Below, piece after piece: positions 1-10,700 of a DNA stretch of 64,000 bases. A program made the translations under genes and the position numbers. The stretch covers positions 392,391 through 456,390 of the forward strand of contig PMTM01000006.1 of NCBI GenBank assembly GCA_003167365.1, written 5' to 3'. Source of the stretch: Spartobacteria bacterium (lineage in GTDB: Bacteria; Verrucomicrobiota; Verrucomicrobiia; Chthoniobacterales; UBA10450). Below the pieces are notes generated by a model. The model was not told the DNA's origin. It searched no databases and saw only the letters and a list, made by a program, of their open reading frames with translations. Position 1 is the stretch's first letter; every line of letters begins with the position of its first letter.

Positions 1-761
1 TGCAGCGGCACGTTTTGACCCGCGACGCCGATGTAGCTGCGCCGAATTTTTCCATCGCGAATAAGCCACGCGGCCACGAACTTCGCGGTATTGCTCGCGA
101 TCGCGAAACAAATACCCTGGGCCGGCCGAATCATCGCCGTGTTCACGCCGATCACTTCACCGGCCGAATTCACCAGCGGTCCGCCGGAGTTGCCGGGATT
201 CAACGCGGCATCGGTTTGAATGATGTTATCGATCAAACGGCCGGATTGCGAATGCATCGAGCGTCCCAACGCGCTAATCACTCCCGCCGTGACGCTGGCT
301 TGAAAACCGAGCGGATTGCCGATGGCGATGGCCAATTGACCGACGCGCAACGTCTCGGAATCGGCCAGACGCACATGTCCAAGTCGCGGCGCATCGATTC
401 GGATAACAGCGAGATCGGTGTCAGGATCATCGCCAATCAACTGCGCTGGATAATCGCGGTCCTGCGGAAGATTCACGATAATGCGCGACGCGTTATGGAC
501 CACGTGACTGTTGGTTAAAATAAATCCATCGGGCGCGATGATAAAACCGGAGCCGTTTCCGGCGACCTCGGTGGCGCGATCGCGATTGCTACGCTGGTGA
601 ACTTCGATATTCACCACGGCGGAAGCAACCCGCTGCACCGCACTGACGACCGTGCGCGAATATTCATCGAGCAACTGCTCGTCACGTTGCGCCGAATTTT
701 CGCGCTGCACATTTGGCTGGCCATCCGGCTGTCCCTCATTCAATAGGCGTTCGGCGACCAT
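1..761 (-). CDS. HtrA/DegP-like S1C serine protease (3' end beyond window)
   Basis: Trypsin-fold protease domain of the HtrA family, which degrades or refolds damaged envelope proteins. About 253 residues are visible. The catalytic triad reads clearly: His86 in TNSHVVHNA, Asp116 in DPDTDLAVI, Ser192 in NPGNSGGPL. The expected PDZ domain would lie past the left edge. The ATG at 759-761 is chosen because it follows a purine-rich GGGATGGGAGA stretch. No signal peptide or transmembrane anchor is visible after this start, so either it is cytoplasmic or the true start lies upstream. It is divergent from the antiporter gene, with 96 bp between the two starts. Family assignment is firm; exact role is inferred. 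Confidence 0.85.
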   Translation of the reverse strand, partial: MVAERLLNEGQPDGQPNVQRENSAQRDEQLLDEYSRTVVSAVQRVASAVVNIEVHQRSNRDRATEVAGNGSGFIIAPDGFILTNSHVVHNASRIIVNLPQDRDYPAQLIGDDPDTDLAVIRIDAPRLGHVRLADSETLRVGQLAIAIGNPLGFQASVTAGVISALGRSMHSQSGRLIDNIIQTDAALNPGNSGGPLVNSAGEVIGVNTAMIRPAQGICFAIASNTAKFVAAWLIRDGKIRRSYIGVAGQNVPL

Positions 762-857
762 TCTCCCATCCCTCTCAACCGAGTTTTTCATTGCAAATAA
801 GATCGACCTCAGTAACTCAGCGTCAACCGCGCTAGGCCGCGGTCGCCATTTCCTGCG

Positions 858-2444
858 ATGCATCAAACCGAAACCATCGTCCTCTTGCTCCTGCTGGTGG
901 CGACGCTCGTCGTCCTCGCGCGAAAACTGGCGGTGCCGTATCCAGTCCTTCTCGTCATCAGTGGACTCGCCCTGAGTTTTATTCCGCATCTGCCGGAGGT
1001 GAAATTGAATCCGGAGATCGTTTTCTTTTTCTTTCTGCCGCCGCTTATCTATCCGGCGGCGCTGTTTACTTCCTGGCGCGATTTCCGGAGCAACTTGCGT
1101 CCGATTCTCTTGCTCGCGATCGGCTTGGTCCTCATCACCACCGTCACCGTCGCGTGGGTTGCGCACACGATTGTGCCGATGCTTCCCTGGGCGGTGGCGT
1201 TCGCGCTCGGCGCCATTGTTTCGCCGCCGGATGCGATTGCGGCCACGGCCGTGGTCCGCCGGCTTTCGGTGCCGCGCCGGATCGAGACAATTCTGGAAGG
1301 CGAAAGTCTGGTCAACGACGCGACCGCATTGGTTGCTTTGCAATTCGCCGTGGCCGCACTTCTGACCGGGAGTTTTTCAATCGGGCACGCCGCCGTTCGT
1401 TTTGTTTTGGTGGCGCTCGGCGGAATTGGTTTTGGTTTTGTGGTCGGATTCGTGATGCGCTGGGTCCACCGTCATCTCGACGATCCACCGGTGCAGATCA
1501 CGTTCTCGCTGATTACACCGTTCCTGGCTTATTTGCTGGCGGAACGAATGCACGTCTCCGGCGTCCTAGCCACGGCGACGGCTGGAATTTATCTCGGCTG
1601 GTATTCACCACTGATTGTTAGCGCGCGTTACCGCCTGCAAGCCTTTGCGTTTTGGGAGATGGTCGTTTTTCTGTTGAACGGCGTCGTCTTTGTCGTAATC
1701 GGCCTGCAACTTCCCGGAATCCTGCGCGCCTTGCCGGGCGAATCGCTCACCACGCTGATTCGCAACGGATTGCTTATCAGCGGCGCCGCGGTGCTGGTGC
1801 GGATGGTGTGGGTCTTTCTAGCGGCTTATCTCCCGCGCTGGCTCAGCAAAAAACTGCGCGAAAGAGATCCGAGTCCACGCTGGCAGGACGTAACTCTGGT
1901 GGCTTGGGCCGGAATGCGCGGCGTGGTTTCTTTGGCGGCGGCCTTCGCGTTGCCATTTGCGTTGAATGACGGCACTCCGTTTCCGGGCCGCAGTTACGTT
2001 TTGTTTTTCACGTTCTTCGTCATTCTGGTCACGCTCGTCCTCCAAGGTCTGACTCTGCCGATCCTTATCCGGAAACTCGGCATTAAAGATGATGGACTGA
2101 CCGACGAAGAAGAGCGTGTCGCCAGACTCGAAGCAAACAACGCCGCCCTGGCCTACCTCGAAGAGGTCGCAGCCAGCGACGGCAGGCCCGTGGAAATCAT
2201 TTCGCGTTTACGCGCGGAATATGACGAGCGCGTGCAACAACTGCAACAGTGCGCCGACTGTGATGACGATCGCCGCGGTGAAATAGTGACGCCGCACTAT
2301 CAGCAGTTGCAACACGAAGCGCTCGGCATTGAGCGCCAAACCATCATCCGCCTGCGCAATCAACGCGTGATCAACGATGAAGCCTTGCGCCGCATTCAGC
2401 GCGATCTCGATCTGGCCGAAGCGCGCTTGACCAGCGGTCTATAA
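858..2444 (+). CDS. Na+/H+ antiporter, CPA1 (NhaP/NHE) family
   Basis: Inner-membrane antiporter exchanging protons for Na+ (or K+), for pH and salt homeostasis. The 528 residues hold about twelve hydrophobic helices up to residue ~405. The ion-binding motif [11 protein letters not shown] (about residues 148-158) carries the Asn-Asp pair of electrogenic-type CPA1 members, and [13 protein letters not shown] is the conserved arginine helix. The last ~120 residues form a charged cytoplasmic tail ([15 protein letters not shown] onward), probably regulatory. The ATG start lies directly after a short divergent promoter region shared with the protease gene. Substrate preference cannot be read from the sequence. 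Confidence 0.9.
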   Translation: MHQTETIVLLLLLVATLVVLARKLAVPYPVLLVISGLALSFIPHLPEVKLNPEIVFFFFLPPLIYPAALFTSWRDFRSNLRPILLLAIGLVLITTVTVAWVAHTIVPMLPWAVAFALGAIVSPPDAIAATAVVRRLSVPRRIETILEGESLVNDATALVALQFAVAALLTGSFSIGHAAVRFVLVALGGIGFGFVVGFVMRWVHRHLDDPPVQITFSLITPFLAYLLAERMHVSGVLATATAGIYLGWYSPLIVSARYRLQAFAFWEMVVFLLNGVVFVVIGLQLPGILRALPGESLTTLIRNGLLISGAAVLVRMVWVFLAAYLPRWLSKKLRERDPSPRWQDVTLVAWAGMRGVVSLAAAFALPFALNDGTPFPGRSYVLFFTFFVILVTLVLQGLTLPILIRKLGIKDDGLTDEEERVARLEANNAALAYLEEVAASDGRPVEIISRLRAEYDERVQQLQQCADCDDDRRGEIVTPHYQQLQHEALGIERQTIIRLRNQRVINDEALRRIQRDLDLAEARLTSGL

Positions 2445-2466
2445 AATTACCGCGACCACGAGCTCT

Positions 2467-2591
2467 TGTCATGTCGAGCGAAGTCAAGACATCTCTCATT
2501 GCATCCCTGGTGTTGCGTTGCGCTCGATAGGAGAAAGCTCTCGACAAAATGTGAGGTCCCTCGGTCGCCGCGGCGACCTCAGGATGACAGC
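2467..2591. repeat. Dispersed palindromic repeat, copy 1
   Basis: Non-coding spacer after the antiporter and tolB, which converge here. It contains GAGGTCCCTCGGTCGCCG and CCTCAGGATGACA, elements that recur at 7622-7745, 10433-10525 and 13632-13745. These look like a family of short non-autonomous repeats with inverted halves around CGCCGCGGCGA. No promoter or terminator with a T-tract is obvious. Confidence 0.6.
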
Positions 2592-2592
2592 A

Positions 2593-3780
2593 TTACCGCG
2601 ACCAGCTCGGCTCGGTAATCTTTCCCAACCCGTCCAGAATCTTGCTCTTGTGACTATTAACAGTGTCGAGCATGTAAAGCGCGCCGCCTTGCGTGAATAT
2701 AATGTGACGCGAATCGGCGCCCCAGGCCGGATTCTCTCCGGATGAAACAATGCGTGTGCCGCCGCCAAGGTCGCAAATCGCCACTTGGAATTCGCCGCCA
2801 CCGCGCACGTTGAACGCAATTTTCTTTCCGTCCGGCGACCAGTTCGGCTCCGTGCAATAACCATGGCCGGTCGAGATTAACTGACCGGATCCGCCGGAAG
2901 CAGAGATGCGATAAAGCTGCGGCGAGCCGCTGTTGTCCGACGAGTAAATAATTTCGTCGCCGCTCGGCGACCAGGTCGGTCCCGATTCCACGCCGCGAGT
3001 ATGCGTCAGGCGCCGCGCGCCACCACCGCCCGCGCTGACGGTGTAGAGTTCCGGGTTTCCATCTTTGCTCACGCTGAGCGCAATCCGCCCGCCATCCGGC
3101 GAAAAGGACGCGCCGCTGTTCGTGCCCGGGAAATTAACGATGCGATTGCGCGCGCCACTGGCGAGATCGATCGCGTAAACATCCGGATAACCGCTTTGGT
3201 AACCGGTGTAAGCAATGTGGCGGGCGTCAGGGCTGATGGACGGATGGACGCTGATCACGCCGTCGTGCGTGAGCTGGCGCGCGTTCGAACCATCGTAGTC
3301 CGCGACATAAACTTCCTTCTTGCCGCTACGCGTGGCGATGAACGTTATCTTGCTGTTAGCGACACCTTTGTTGCCGGTTAGCGTCTCAATAATATCGTTA
3401 GCAAATCGATGTGCATTCTCCCGCGCGCTTCCACTATAACTTTTTGAAAGCACAGTGCCGCCGCTGCGATCGGCCACCTGCCCTTGCAAACTTCCGCCGC
3501 TCGCCGTGCCTTTCGCGGTGTAACTGGCATTGCCGCTCAAGATGAAGTAACCCGAAAGCGCCAGATCGTTCTGCAAAGTCTTTGTCGCCAGCGTACCTTC
3601 GCCGCCGCCAAGTGCTGAAACCGTCAGATTGATCTTATCGCCTTTGCTTACCGTAATAGTCGGTGGCTCTTCTTCGGCGAAGATCGACGATGATAAGATC
3701 AATATCGAAATGAGCACTAAGGCCGAGGTCTGCCGGCAAAATCTGAAATCTGAAATCTGAGATCTGAAATTCTTTGTCAT
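2593..3780 (-). CDS. tolB: TolB-like beta-propeller protein of the Tol system
   Basis: Periplasmic WD40-like (PD40) propeller that links the Tol inner-membrane complex to peptidoglycan-associated lipoprotein during division. At 395 residues it is close to the family's usual ~430. An N-terminal signal helix (ALVLISILILSSSIFA) precedes a TolB N domain, followed by repeated blades with motifs such as SPDARHIAYTG, SFSPDGGRIALS and SPDGKKIAF. Its ATG overlaps the stop of the upstream tonB/tolA-like gene (ATGA), so it is translationally coupled as last gene of the operon. Oddly, the first ~15 codons before the signal helix are built from a tandem heptamer (see 3739-3770). Confidence 0.88.
   Translation of the reverse strand: MTKNFRSQISDFRFCRQTSALVLISILILSSSIFAEEEPPTITVSKGDKINLTVSALGGGEGTLATKTLQNDLALSGYFILSGNASYTAKGTASGGSLQGQVADRSGGTVLSKSYSGSARENAHRFANDIIETLTGNKGVANSKITFIATRSGKKEVYVADYDGSNARQLTHDGVISVHPSISPDARHIAYTGYQSGYPDVYAIDLASGARNRIVNFPGTNSGASFSPDGGRIALSVSKDGNPELYTVSAGGGGARRLTHTRGVESGPTWSPSGDEIIYSSDNSGSPQLYRISASGGSGQLISTGHGYCTEPNWSPDGKKIAFNVRGGGEFQVAICDLGGGTRIVSSGENPAWGADSRHIIFTQGGALYMLDTVNSHKSKILDGLGKITEPSWSR
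3739..3770. repeat. Tandem heptamer repeat at the tolB start
   Basis: Four to five head-to-tail copies of ATCTGAA/ATCTGAG lie within codons 5-15 of tolB and translate as RSQISDFRF on the minus strand. Similar heptamer runs (GATTGCG type) occur inside the fused uvrA gene, so this is a dispersed short-repeat class rather than part of the protein fold. Confidence 0.7.
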
Positions 3781-4739
3781 TGTTCGGAATTTAATTCGAA
3801 GTTGATTCGGACATCGTAATGCTCGCCTTTGACGAGTCCGGCCGGCAGAGGATCAACTTGTGTGACCCGTTTCGCAACCGCCGTGACCGATTCATCGACG
3901 ATCACATTGTTAGACGGCTTGATAATTTCGAAATTGGAAACGCGCCCGTCTTTTTCAATTCGCAGTTTCACCAGTACGGCCAGCTTGGCGTCCGAGGGGA
4001 CGGCCGTCGTCGGCTGAACCCATTCGCTGTAAAAGCGATCGTGCAACATACTTCCGTACCAGCCAAACTGCGATTCGCCGCCGGCCCCGCCGGTGTGTCC
4101 GCTCGAACCCGGCGACGTTCCTTTGCCGTTCCCGCTGTTGGCGGCAATCGCTTTCGGCGGTTTTTGCGATGAATCGGTTTCACCGATGTCTGTTTTTCCC
4201 AGCGCAGCCTTCGCCAGCTTCTTCTTTTCCGCATCAGGATCGACCTTCTCCTCGTTCTCATCCGATTCAGCCGGCGTTGGTTTTGCTTTCGGCGACGGCT
4301 TGGGTGACGCCTTCGCTAGGATTATTTTTTTCGGCGACGGCTTGGGAGTGGGTTTTTGGGTTGGTTTCGGCGTTGCTTTGGGAGTCGGCTTCGGTGTGGG
4401 TTTGGGAGTAGCTGTCGCGCTTGGCGTCGGCTTCGGCGTAGATAATTGAATCTCGCTCTTCGCTGAAGTGAGAACGGGTTGTTCCTCTTCGCGTTCTTCC
4501 TTCTTTGGTGATTCCGGTTCGGGCCGAGGCATGGAAATCTTTGCTGTCTTTGGTCGCGTCGTGGCTTTCGGTTGTGATTGGGATGCGGCTCCGTCGCCCG
4601 CGCCGCCGTTCATCCAAACAACGCTTTGCGGGTTTGAAGCGGTGGATTCGTGGCTCCAGCGAACGAACCCAATGAAAAGCGCGACGTGCACCAATCCAAT
4701 GAGCGTGACGTTGCGCCAGAAGCGTGCGCCTTTCGACAT
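3777..4739 (-). CDS. TonB/TolA-like energy-transducing protein
   Basis: Inner-membrane anchored periplasm-spanning protein. One N-terminal transmembrane helix (VTLIGLVHVALFIGFVRW, residues ~11-28) is followed by a long Pro/Lys/Thr/Glu-rich linker with many TPKPTPKP-type repeats (about residues 55-155), then a C-terminal TonB-type domain (LVKLRIEKDGRVSNFEIIKPS ... YDVRINFEL). Position between tolR and tolB argues for a TolA role; the C-terminal domain and TPKP linker are more TonB-like. It follows tolR by 2 bp and overlaps tolB by 4 bp. Confidence 0.85.
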   Translation of the reverse strand: MSKGARFWRNVTLIGLVHVALFIGFVRWSHESTASNPQSVVWMNGGAGDGAASQSQPKATTRPKTAKISMPRPEPESPKKEEREEEQPVLTSAKSEIQLSTPKPTPSATATPKPTPKPTPKATPKPTQKPTPKPSPKKIILAKASPKPSPKAKPTPAESDENEEKVDPDAEKKKLAKAALGKTDIGETDSSQKPPKAIAANSGNGKGTSPGSSGHTGGAGGESQFGWYGSMLHDRFYSEWVQPTTAVPSDAKLAVLVKLRIEKDGRVSNFEIIKPSNNVIVDESVTAVAKRVTQVDPLPAGLVKGEHYDVRINFELNSEQ

Positions 4740-4741
4740 CG

Positions 4742-5158
4742 CTATTTCGATTCGACTTTCGTCGCGATCCCAACCTTGGTGATTTCGGCGCGTTGTAATG
4801 CGTCCATCAATGCAACCAGTTTTTGCACCGGCAATTCGCGATCCGGCCGAATCACCACCGCGACGTCGGGATTCGCTTGTTTAAGCTGAATCAGTTGCGT
4901 GGAAAGCGAGTCAAGATCGACCACATGATTGTTGAGCGTGATCGCCTCGTTTCGATCTATCGAGATCGTTTGCACTTGCGACGCATTGACGGGGGTGCTG
5001 GCTGCGCCGCTCGATGGGATAACGAGACTCATGCTGTTCTCGAGCAACGGCGTCGTGATCATAAAAATAATCAGCAACACGAATGCGAGATCGAGCAACG
5101 GCGTGATGTTGATCTCGCTCAGTGTGCTCAGGCTGTTGCGTTGGGAATAACGTCTCAT
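4742..5158 (-). CDS. tolR: ExbD/TolR biopolymer transport protein
   Basis: Small inner-membrane subunit that, with TolQ/ExbB, couples the proton gradient to TolA/TonB movement. The 138 residues show a short cytoplasmic start, one transmembrane helix carrying the essential Asp (ITPLLDLAFVLLIIFMITTPL, near residues 18-38), and a periplasmic domain ending IRPDRELPVQKLVALMDAL, the usual ExbD pattern. It is the second gene of the tolQ-tolR-tonB/tolA-tolB operon, 30 bp after tolQ. Confidence 0.93.
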   Translation of the reverse strand: MRRYSQRNSLSTLSEINITPLLDLAFVLLIIFMITTPLLENSMSLVIPSSGAASTPVNASQVQTISIDRNEAITLNNHVVDLDSLSTQLIQLKQANPDVAVVIRPDRELPVQKLVALMDALQRAEITKVGIATKVESK

Positions 5159-5188
5159 CGCTTCTGCATTGGACGTTGAGGCATCACT

Positions 5189-5944
5189 TTATCTTCGAAA
5201 GGCCCCTTCGCGCGTTCCGTGATCGACATATTTGTGCTCGAATTCCGACGCGAGCTCGGCCGCGAAATTGTCCATCTCGACGATGGCGGCGCGAATATTT
5301 GTCACCAGATAATTGTAACCAAACATCGCCGGGATCGCGACGCAGAGCGCGGTCACGGTGGTGATGAGCGCGCCGGACACGCCGGGCGCCATCGACGCCA
5401 AGCTCGCGGAGCCCGCCACGGCCACGCCGGTAAACGCATCCATCACGCCCCAAACCGTGCCGAGCAATCCGAGAAAGGGCGAGCCGCTCACTGCGGTGGC
5501 GAGCAAAATCATTTGCGACTCGAGACCGAGTGCGGTCTCACCGACGGCGCGTTCCATCGCGGCGTTGACTGCGCCCATTTGCGCCGGCGAAATTTTGTCG
5601 GCGATATCAAGTCGCGCGCGAAACGTTTCGTCCACTTCGGCCGAGCCGAGCATTTGAAACGTCATCTCTTTGCAACCCGCGCAATAAACACTGAAGAGAG
5701 GCGATCCCGAAAAACGCGCATTCTTCTCGAACAACCGAAGCGGTTGCCGATCTTGCCGGAAAGAATCGAGAAACCGCCCGTTCTGTTTTCGCGCGAACTG
5801 GATCACGCGCAATTTCGTGATCATGATCGACCAGCTGAAGATCGAGCCGATGGCGAGCAGGAGAAGGACAAGCCTGCCCGCGATCGTGGCGTGATTGAAC
5901 GCGAAGAGAAGACCGCCGGCCGCAATCAACTTCGCAATCAGCAT
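5189..5944 (-). CDS. tolQ: MotA/TolQ/ExbB proton channel protein
   Basis: Inner-membrane proton-channel subunit, 251 residues, first gene of the Tol operon. It has an N-terminal helix (LVLLLLAIGSIFSWSIMI), a cytoplasmic segment, and the conserved pair of C-terminal helices with SGSPFLGLLGTVWGVMDAF and APGVSGALITTVTALCVAIPA, the signature of the MotA/TolQ/ExbB domain. Order and spacing of the next three genes favour TolQ over ExbB. No pal gene is seen nearby. Confidence 0.93.
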   Translation of the reverse strand: MLIAKLIAAGGLLFAFNHATIAGRLVLLLLAIGSIFSWSIMITKLRVIQFARKQNGRFLDSFRQDRQPLRLFEKNARFSGSPLFSVYCAGCKEMTFQMLGSAEVDETFRARLDIADKISPAQMGAVNAAMERAVGETALGLESQMILLATAVSGSPFLGLLGTVWGVMDAFTGVAVAGSASLASMAPGVSGALITTVTALCVAIPAMFGYNYLVTNIRAAIVEMDNFAAELASEFEHKYVDHGTREGAFRR

Positions 5945-6075
5945 TTCCGCTTCACCTGACTAAGTAATAACGCACTTTCGACGAAGCGAAAGCGGGAGAT
6001 GGTCAAAACAGTTGTCTTAGCGTGGCACCCGAGCGCTTGGGTGACTACTTTGGTAATAGTACGGTTTGAATCGCG

Positions 6076-6561
6076 TCAGTTGTGCCGAAAAACGTACCCG
6101 ATGGTTACTATAGCGGCCAACGAATTGAGGAATGCGTGAATCGAGGCGACGATTACGAAGCCAATCTTCCAAGAAACGCGCCGCCACATCACATAGGCGA
6201 TTGACATAATCACCCATCCCGGCGCTATCACAAACGCCCGTTGAATTGAGAGGGACCCATCAAGAAAAGCAAAAATGACTGCGGAACACGCAACCAATAA
6301 CCATGCTGGTAATCGTAACCATCGCAGCAGCTCGATGATGCCAATCAAAAAGAATGACTCGATAAGTGGTGCAAGCACAAGCGCGACAAACTCAAACGCT
6401 GGCGAGCGATGTCCGAGAAACGTGCCAATCGGCGGCACCGGCAACCCAAACGCTATCTCAATCGCTTGCAGGAAACGGCTCGCGAACGTCGCGTAGCAAA
6501 CCATCACCACCACGAAAACAACTTTGGACTCACTGCGCGGGAGGAATGCAGATGCGTTCAT
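6076..6561 (-). CDS. CPBP-like membrane protein with degenerate active site
   Basis: Polytopic membrane protein of ~161 residues. It resembles CPBP (CAAX protease/bacteriocin-processing) proteins in layout: APLIESFFLIGIIELLR aligns with the EExxxR helix, and ASIHAFLNSLA with the HxxxN helix. The usual Glu-Glu is replaced by Glu-Ser and the Arg is shifted, so proteolytic activity is doubtful. The start at the Met of MNASAFLPRS is preferred; an upstream start at 6606 adds 15 residues. It is the only gene between tolQ and lgt and may be a later insertion. Confidence 0.6.
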   Translation of the reverse strand: MNASAFLPRSESKVVFVVVMVCYATFASRFLQAIEIAFGLPVPPIGTFLGHRSPAFEFVALVLAPLIESFFLIGIIELLRWLRLPAWLLVACSAVIFAFLDGSLSIQRAFVIAPGWVIMSIAYVMWRRVSWKIGFVIVASIHAFLNSLAAIVTIGYVFRHN

Positions 6562-6639
6562 CTTTAGTTCAAATCTAATAACGTAATTACTTCGTCCAAG
6601 CTTCAAACATAGTCAGATACGCCCGCTTCTCAGATTGTG

Positions 6640-7575
6640 TTAGATCGACATCTTCTTTGGAAATGCCGGCCGGATTTTTGCCACGGCGACAACTGCGACG
6701 CCGATCGCGATTAAAAAGAAGGAGAAGAATTGGCCGCGCGTAAAACCGGCAATCAACGTGGCATCCGGTTCGCGAAAGTTTTCGACGACGATTCGCACGA
6801 TCGCATAACAAATAAAGAAGAGTCCCGTCAAAACACCGTTCGGCTGCCGCATTCGGGTGCGGACGAACCACAGGATCGCGAACAAAACGATCCCTTCGAA
6901 AAACGCTTCGTAAAGCTGCGAAGGATGACGTGGCGTCAGAATTGTTCGCAGAATCTCTTTCACTTGCGGTTGTCGATGCACCGCGGCGACGATCGCTTCC
7001 GGTGTGGTCAGTGACGGATCGATCCGCGAGCAGGTTGCAATCGCGCGATCCATTTCATCGGTGTTGTCGAATAATTCCTTCGGGAACTGCATTGCCCATG
7101 AAACATGAGTCGCGCGTCCATAAAGCTCGCCGTTGATAAAATTGGCGCAGCGTCCAAAAAACAAACCGATCGGAGCGGCCACGACCAAATTATCACCGAG
7201 GTTCGTCCAGGAAAGTTTATGGCGCCACGCATAGTAGAATGTGAACCCCAGAATGCCGAGCATGCCGCCGTGACTGGCCATGCCGCCTTCCCACACGCGC
7301 AAGATCGACAACGGCTCGCGCAACATTTCCGGCTTGTAGAAAAAAACGTAGCCGAGCCGACCGCCGAGCAGCACGCCGAAGATAGCGGCACCTAAAACGA
7401 AGTCGCCCACCTGCGCCAGCGGCAGGTCCGCATAACCGCGTTTCGCCAGCCAACGGTAAATCCAATAAGCAGCGCCGAATGCGAGGACATAAGCCAATCC
7501 ATACCAGCGCGGCCCGATATCACCCCACAACCGGATGATGAAGGGATCGAAATCGTTTAGATAATAAGCGAGCAT
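6640..7575 (-). CDS. lgt: Prolipoprotein diacylglyceryl transferase
   Basis: Lgt transfers diacylglycerol from phosphatidylglycerol to the lipobox cysteine of prolipoproteins in the inner membrane, the first step of lipoprotein maturation. Visible family marks are the membrane core, GGRLGYVFFYKPE, and the signature GRCANFINGELYGR with conserved Asn and Arg. About 311 residues from the Met of MLAYYLNDFDP, which places the first helix as in other Lgt proteins; a start 13 codons upstream is possible. An insert of ~40 residues (TDEMDRAIATCSRIDPSLTT region) separates the signature from the last helices. Confidence 0.93.
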   Translation of the reverse strand: MLAYYLNDFDPFIIRLWGDIGPRWYGLAYVLAFGAAYWIYRWLAKRGYADLPLAQVGDFVLGAAIFGVLLGGRLGYVFFYKPEMLREPLSILRVWEGGMASHGGMLGILGFTFYYAWRHKLSWTNLGDNLVVAAPIGLFFGRCANFINGELYGRATHVSWAMQFPKELFDNTDEMDRAIATCSRIDPSLTTPEAIVAAVHRQPQVKEILRTILTPRHPSQLYEAFFEGIVLFAILWFVRTRMRQPNGVLTGLFFICYAIVRIVVENFREPDATLIAGFTRGQFFSFFLIAIGVAVVAVAKIRPAFPKKMSI

Positions 7576-7621
7576 TGGTGCGGCGATTGTCAGCGATGTT
7601 TGTGAAACCGGCAATCAAAAC

Positions 7622-7745
7622 GCGCGTGTGTCATCCCGAAGTCGCCGCGGCGACTGAGGGACCTCGCATTCGCAGTTAACGATATCAGTGTCCCGAGAAG
7701 ATCGTTCACCCTGTGCGAGGTCCTTCGCTTCGCTCAGGGCGACAG
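7622..7745. repeat. Dispersed palindromic repeat, copy 2
   Basis: Spacer between lgt and the fused uvrA. It begins TGTCATCCCGAAGTCGCCGC and ends GTCCTTCGCTTCGCTCAGG with GCGACAGCG, so the two ends are inverted copies. Near-identical ends occur in the copy at 13632-13745. The last bases overlap the 3' end of uvrA, whose final codons (KKALSP) are written by the repeat. Confidence 0.7.
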
Positions 7746-10700
7746 CGCTTTTTTTCTCGCGGCTGGGTTCAACACATCGCGCAAGAAAGGCGCGGTGCGG
7801 CTCACCCGATTCTTCGCGACTTCCTCCGGCGTTCCGAACGCAACGATCTCGCCGCCGTCTGCGCCGGCTTCCGGTCCAAGATCGACGAGGTAATCGGCCT
7901 CTGCGATCACGCTAAGGTTATGCTCAATCACAAGCACGGTGTTGCCTTCGTCCACTAATCGATGCAGCACATTCAGCAGCAATTCCACGTCGGCCATGTG
8001 CAAACCGATGGTCGGCTCTTCGAGCAAATACAATGTCGATCTTGGTTTTCGCATTTTGCGAATGCGTTCGTTCTGCGCCCGACCGATCCCACGCGTCAGC
8101 TCGGTAACAAGTTTCAATCGTTGTGCTTCGCCGCCACTCAATGTCGGACTCGGCTGACCAAGCTTGAGATAGCCAAGGCCGGTATCCACGAGCAACGAGA
8201 GTGAGCGCGCGATTTTTTGATGCGCGCTAAAAAACTCGGCCGCTTCTTCGATCGTCATCTCCATCACGTCACCGATGCTCTTTCCGTCATAGAGAACTTC
8301 GAGCGTCTGCGAATTGTAACGGCGCCCGTCGCAATCTTCGCATGGCACATAGCCGCTCGGCAAAAAATTCATCTCGAGCTTGATCACGCCCTGGCCTTTG
8401 CAGGTTTCACAACGTCCGCCTTCCGAGTTGAACGAAAACCGGCTGGCCGAATAACCGCGCACGCGCGAGACGGGAAGTTGCGCGTAAAGATTCCGGATCT
8501 CGTCGAAGACTTTGATGTAGGTCGCCGGCGTGGAACGCGACGTCTTGCCGATAGGCGATTGATCGACTTCGTAAACCGCTTCCAGCTTCTCAACTCCGCT
8601 CACGAGCTTCAACAATTCGTCATCTCCCGCGTTTTTCTTTTCATTCAATTCGTCCCGCACCGCCGGCCATAGAACATCGTGCATCAGTGTCGATTTTCCG
8701 GAGCCGGAAATACCGCTGATGACCGAGAGTCGGCCGAGCGGAAAACGGACATCGACGTTCTTTAGGTTGTTCGCGCGCGCTCCACGAATTTCGATCCAGT
8801 TTTCAACGTCGCTCAACGATCGGCGCGATTTGCGAATTGGGTGACAGAGGGGAGTTGTTAAACAACGTCCGGTCTCGGACTGCTTGGCTCGCTTGATGTC
8901 CCGCAAAGTTCCCTGGGCCACGACTTCTCCGCCGTGAATTCCCGCGCGCGGGCCAAGATCGACAATGTGATCCGCGCGCCGCATCGTTTCTTCATCGTGT
9001 TCGACGATGACGAGCGAGTTTCCCTTTTCGCGAAGCGCGGTCAGCGTTTCGAGAAGGCGCAGGTTATCGCGCGAATGCAAACCGATGGTCGGCTCGTCCA
9101 GAACGTAAAGCACGCCGCGCAAATTCGAGCCGAGCTGTGCGGCAAGCCGGATGCGTTGCGATTCGCCGCCGCTTAACGTCTTGGCCGAGCGCCCAAGCGC
9201 CAGATAACCGAGCCCGACGTTTTCCATGAAATGCAAACGCTGCCGAATTTCGGGAATCAAATCCGCCGCGATCGTTTGTTGCGTCCCACGAAATCGCAAT
9301 TTATCGATCTGACGCGCCGCCTCCGCGGCGGACAGTGCCGTAAAACGATCGATTGTCTGACCTTGCATGCGCACGTAGCGGGCGACCGTGTTCAAGCGCG
9401 AGCCGTGGCACGATGGGCATTCGTGCGCTTCGCTTTCATCAGTCCATTCGGATTCGCGTTCGGCCGCGAGTTCATTCTCCAAAACCGATTCGCCATTGTC
9501 TTCTGTGCCGGTTTGTAATTGGCGATTAAAGATTTCGCCGAACCCGCCGCATTCTTTGCAGGCGCCGTGGGGCGAGTTGAACGAGAAGAGCCGCGGATCG
9601 AGTTCTTCAAAGGCGCGTCCGCAACCCGGGCAACTCATCTCCGTGCTCATGACGGTCAGCCTGTTCCTGGCGTCGAGCAGATGCGCAGTGCCGCGTCCGA
9701 TTTGCAGTGCGCGCTGAACGAGATTGCGCGCTTTCAAGATTCGCCTGGCGTCGATCACACCGACAACAACGTCGATAGTGTGCTCTTTGAATCGCTCCAG
9801 TTTTCGGAAATGCGAAATCGGAACAAGGATGCCGTCGACATAAAGCGTGTCGAAACCTTGTCGCTCCGCCCAGCGTGCCACGTCAGTATGAAATCCTTTC
9901 CGCGCTTTCACCAGCGGCGCGAGCACTTTCAAGACACCGCGTTTAACGGCCGTCTCAACCTGCTTCACGATCGCCCCGACACTTTGTTTTTCGACCGACA
10001 AATCGCAGTCCGGACAAAATTGCGTTCCGGTCTTTGCGAAGAGTAATCGCAAGAAATGGTAAACCTCCGTGACCGTTGCTACGGTCGATTTGCCACCCCC
10101 GCGCGTCACGCGCTGCTCAATTGCGACACTCGGCGGCAATCCGGTGACAAGATCGACATCGGGTTTTTCGAGCTGCTCGACAAATTGCCGGGCGTAAGGC
10201 GACATACTGTCGAGGAATCGGCGTTGCCCCTCCGCGAAAAGAATGTCGAAGGCCAGCGTCGATTTTCCCGATCCGCTCAATCCAGTGACAACGACCATTT
10301 GGTCGCGCGGAATGTTGACGTCGATATTCTTGAGATTGTGTTCGCGCGCGCCATGGATCCCGATCATGCCGTTGTTCCCATTGAAATGAAATCGCGGAAC
10401 ACTCTCGGCAGCGCGCGCCAATTCAACGCTGTCATCCTGAGCGTAAGCGAAGGACCTCCCCGACCCGCTCGAGCCATTGCGGGGTCCATCGTCGTCTTCG
10501 CGACTCGGGATGATACGTAATCGTCCCGGCGATTTCGAAAGCGCTTTTCTCAAGAATCTTCCGGTGTGCGATTTGTCGATCTTGGCGATTTGCTCCGGCG
10601 TCCCGGTCGCCACAACTTCGCCACCTTCATTGCCAGCTTCCGGCCCAAGATCGATAATCCAATCCGCGCATTTGATCACCTCCAAGTTGTGCTCGATCAC

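Noticed and set aside
652-975. Plus-strand frame before the antiporter
   Set aside because: Serine/arginine-rich, overlaps the protease start and the antiporter; no homology pattern.
4093-4449. Glycine/valine-rich plus-strand frame (GVGFGVGLGV)
   Set aside because: Exact antisense of the TPKP linker repeats of the TonB/TolA-like gene.
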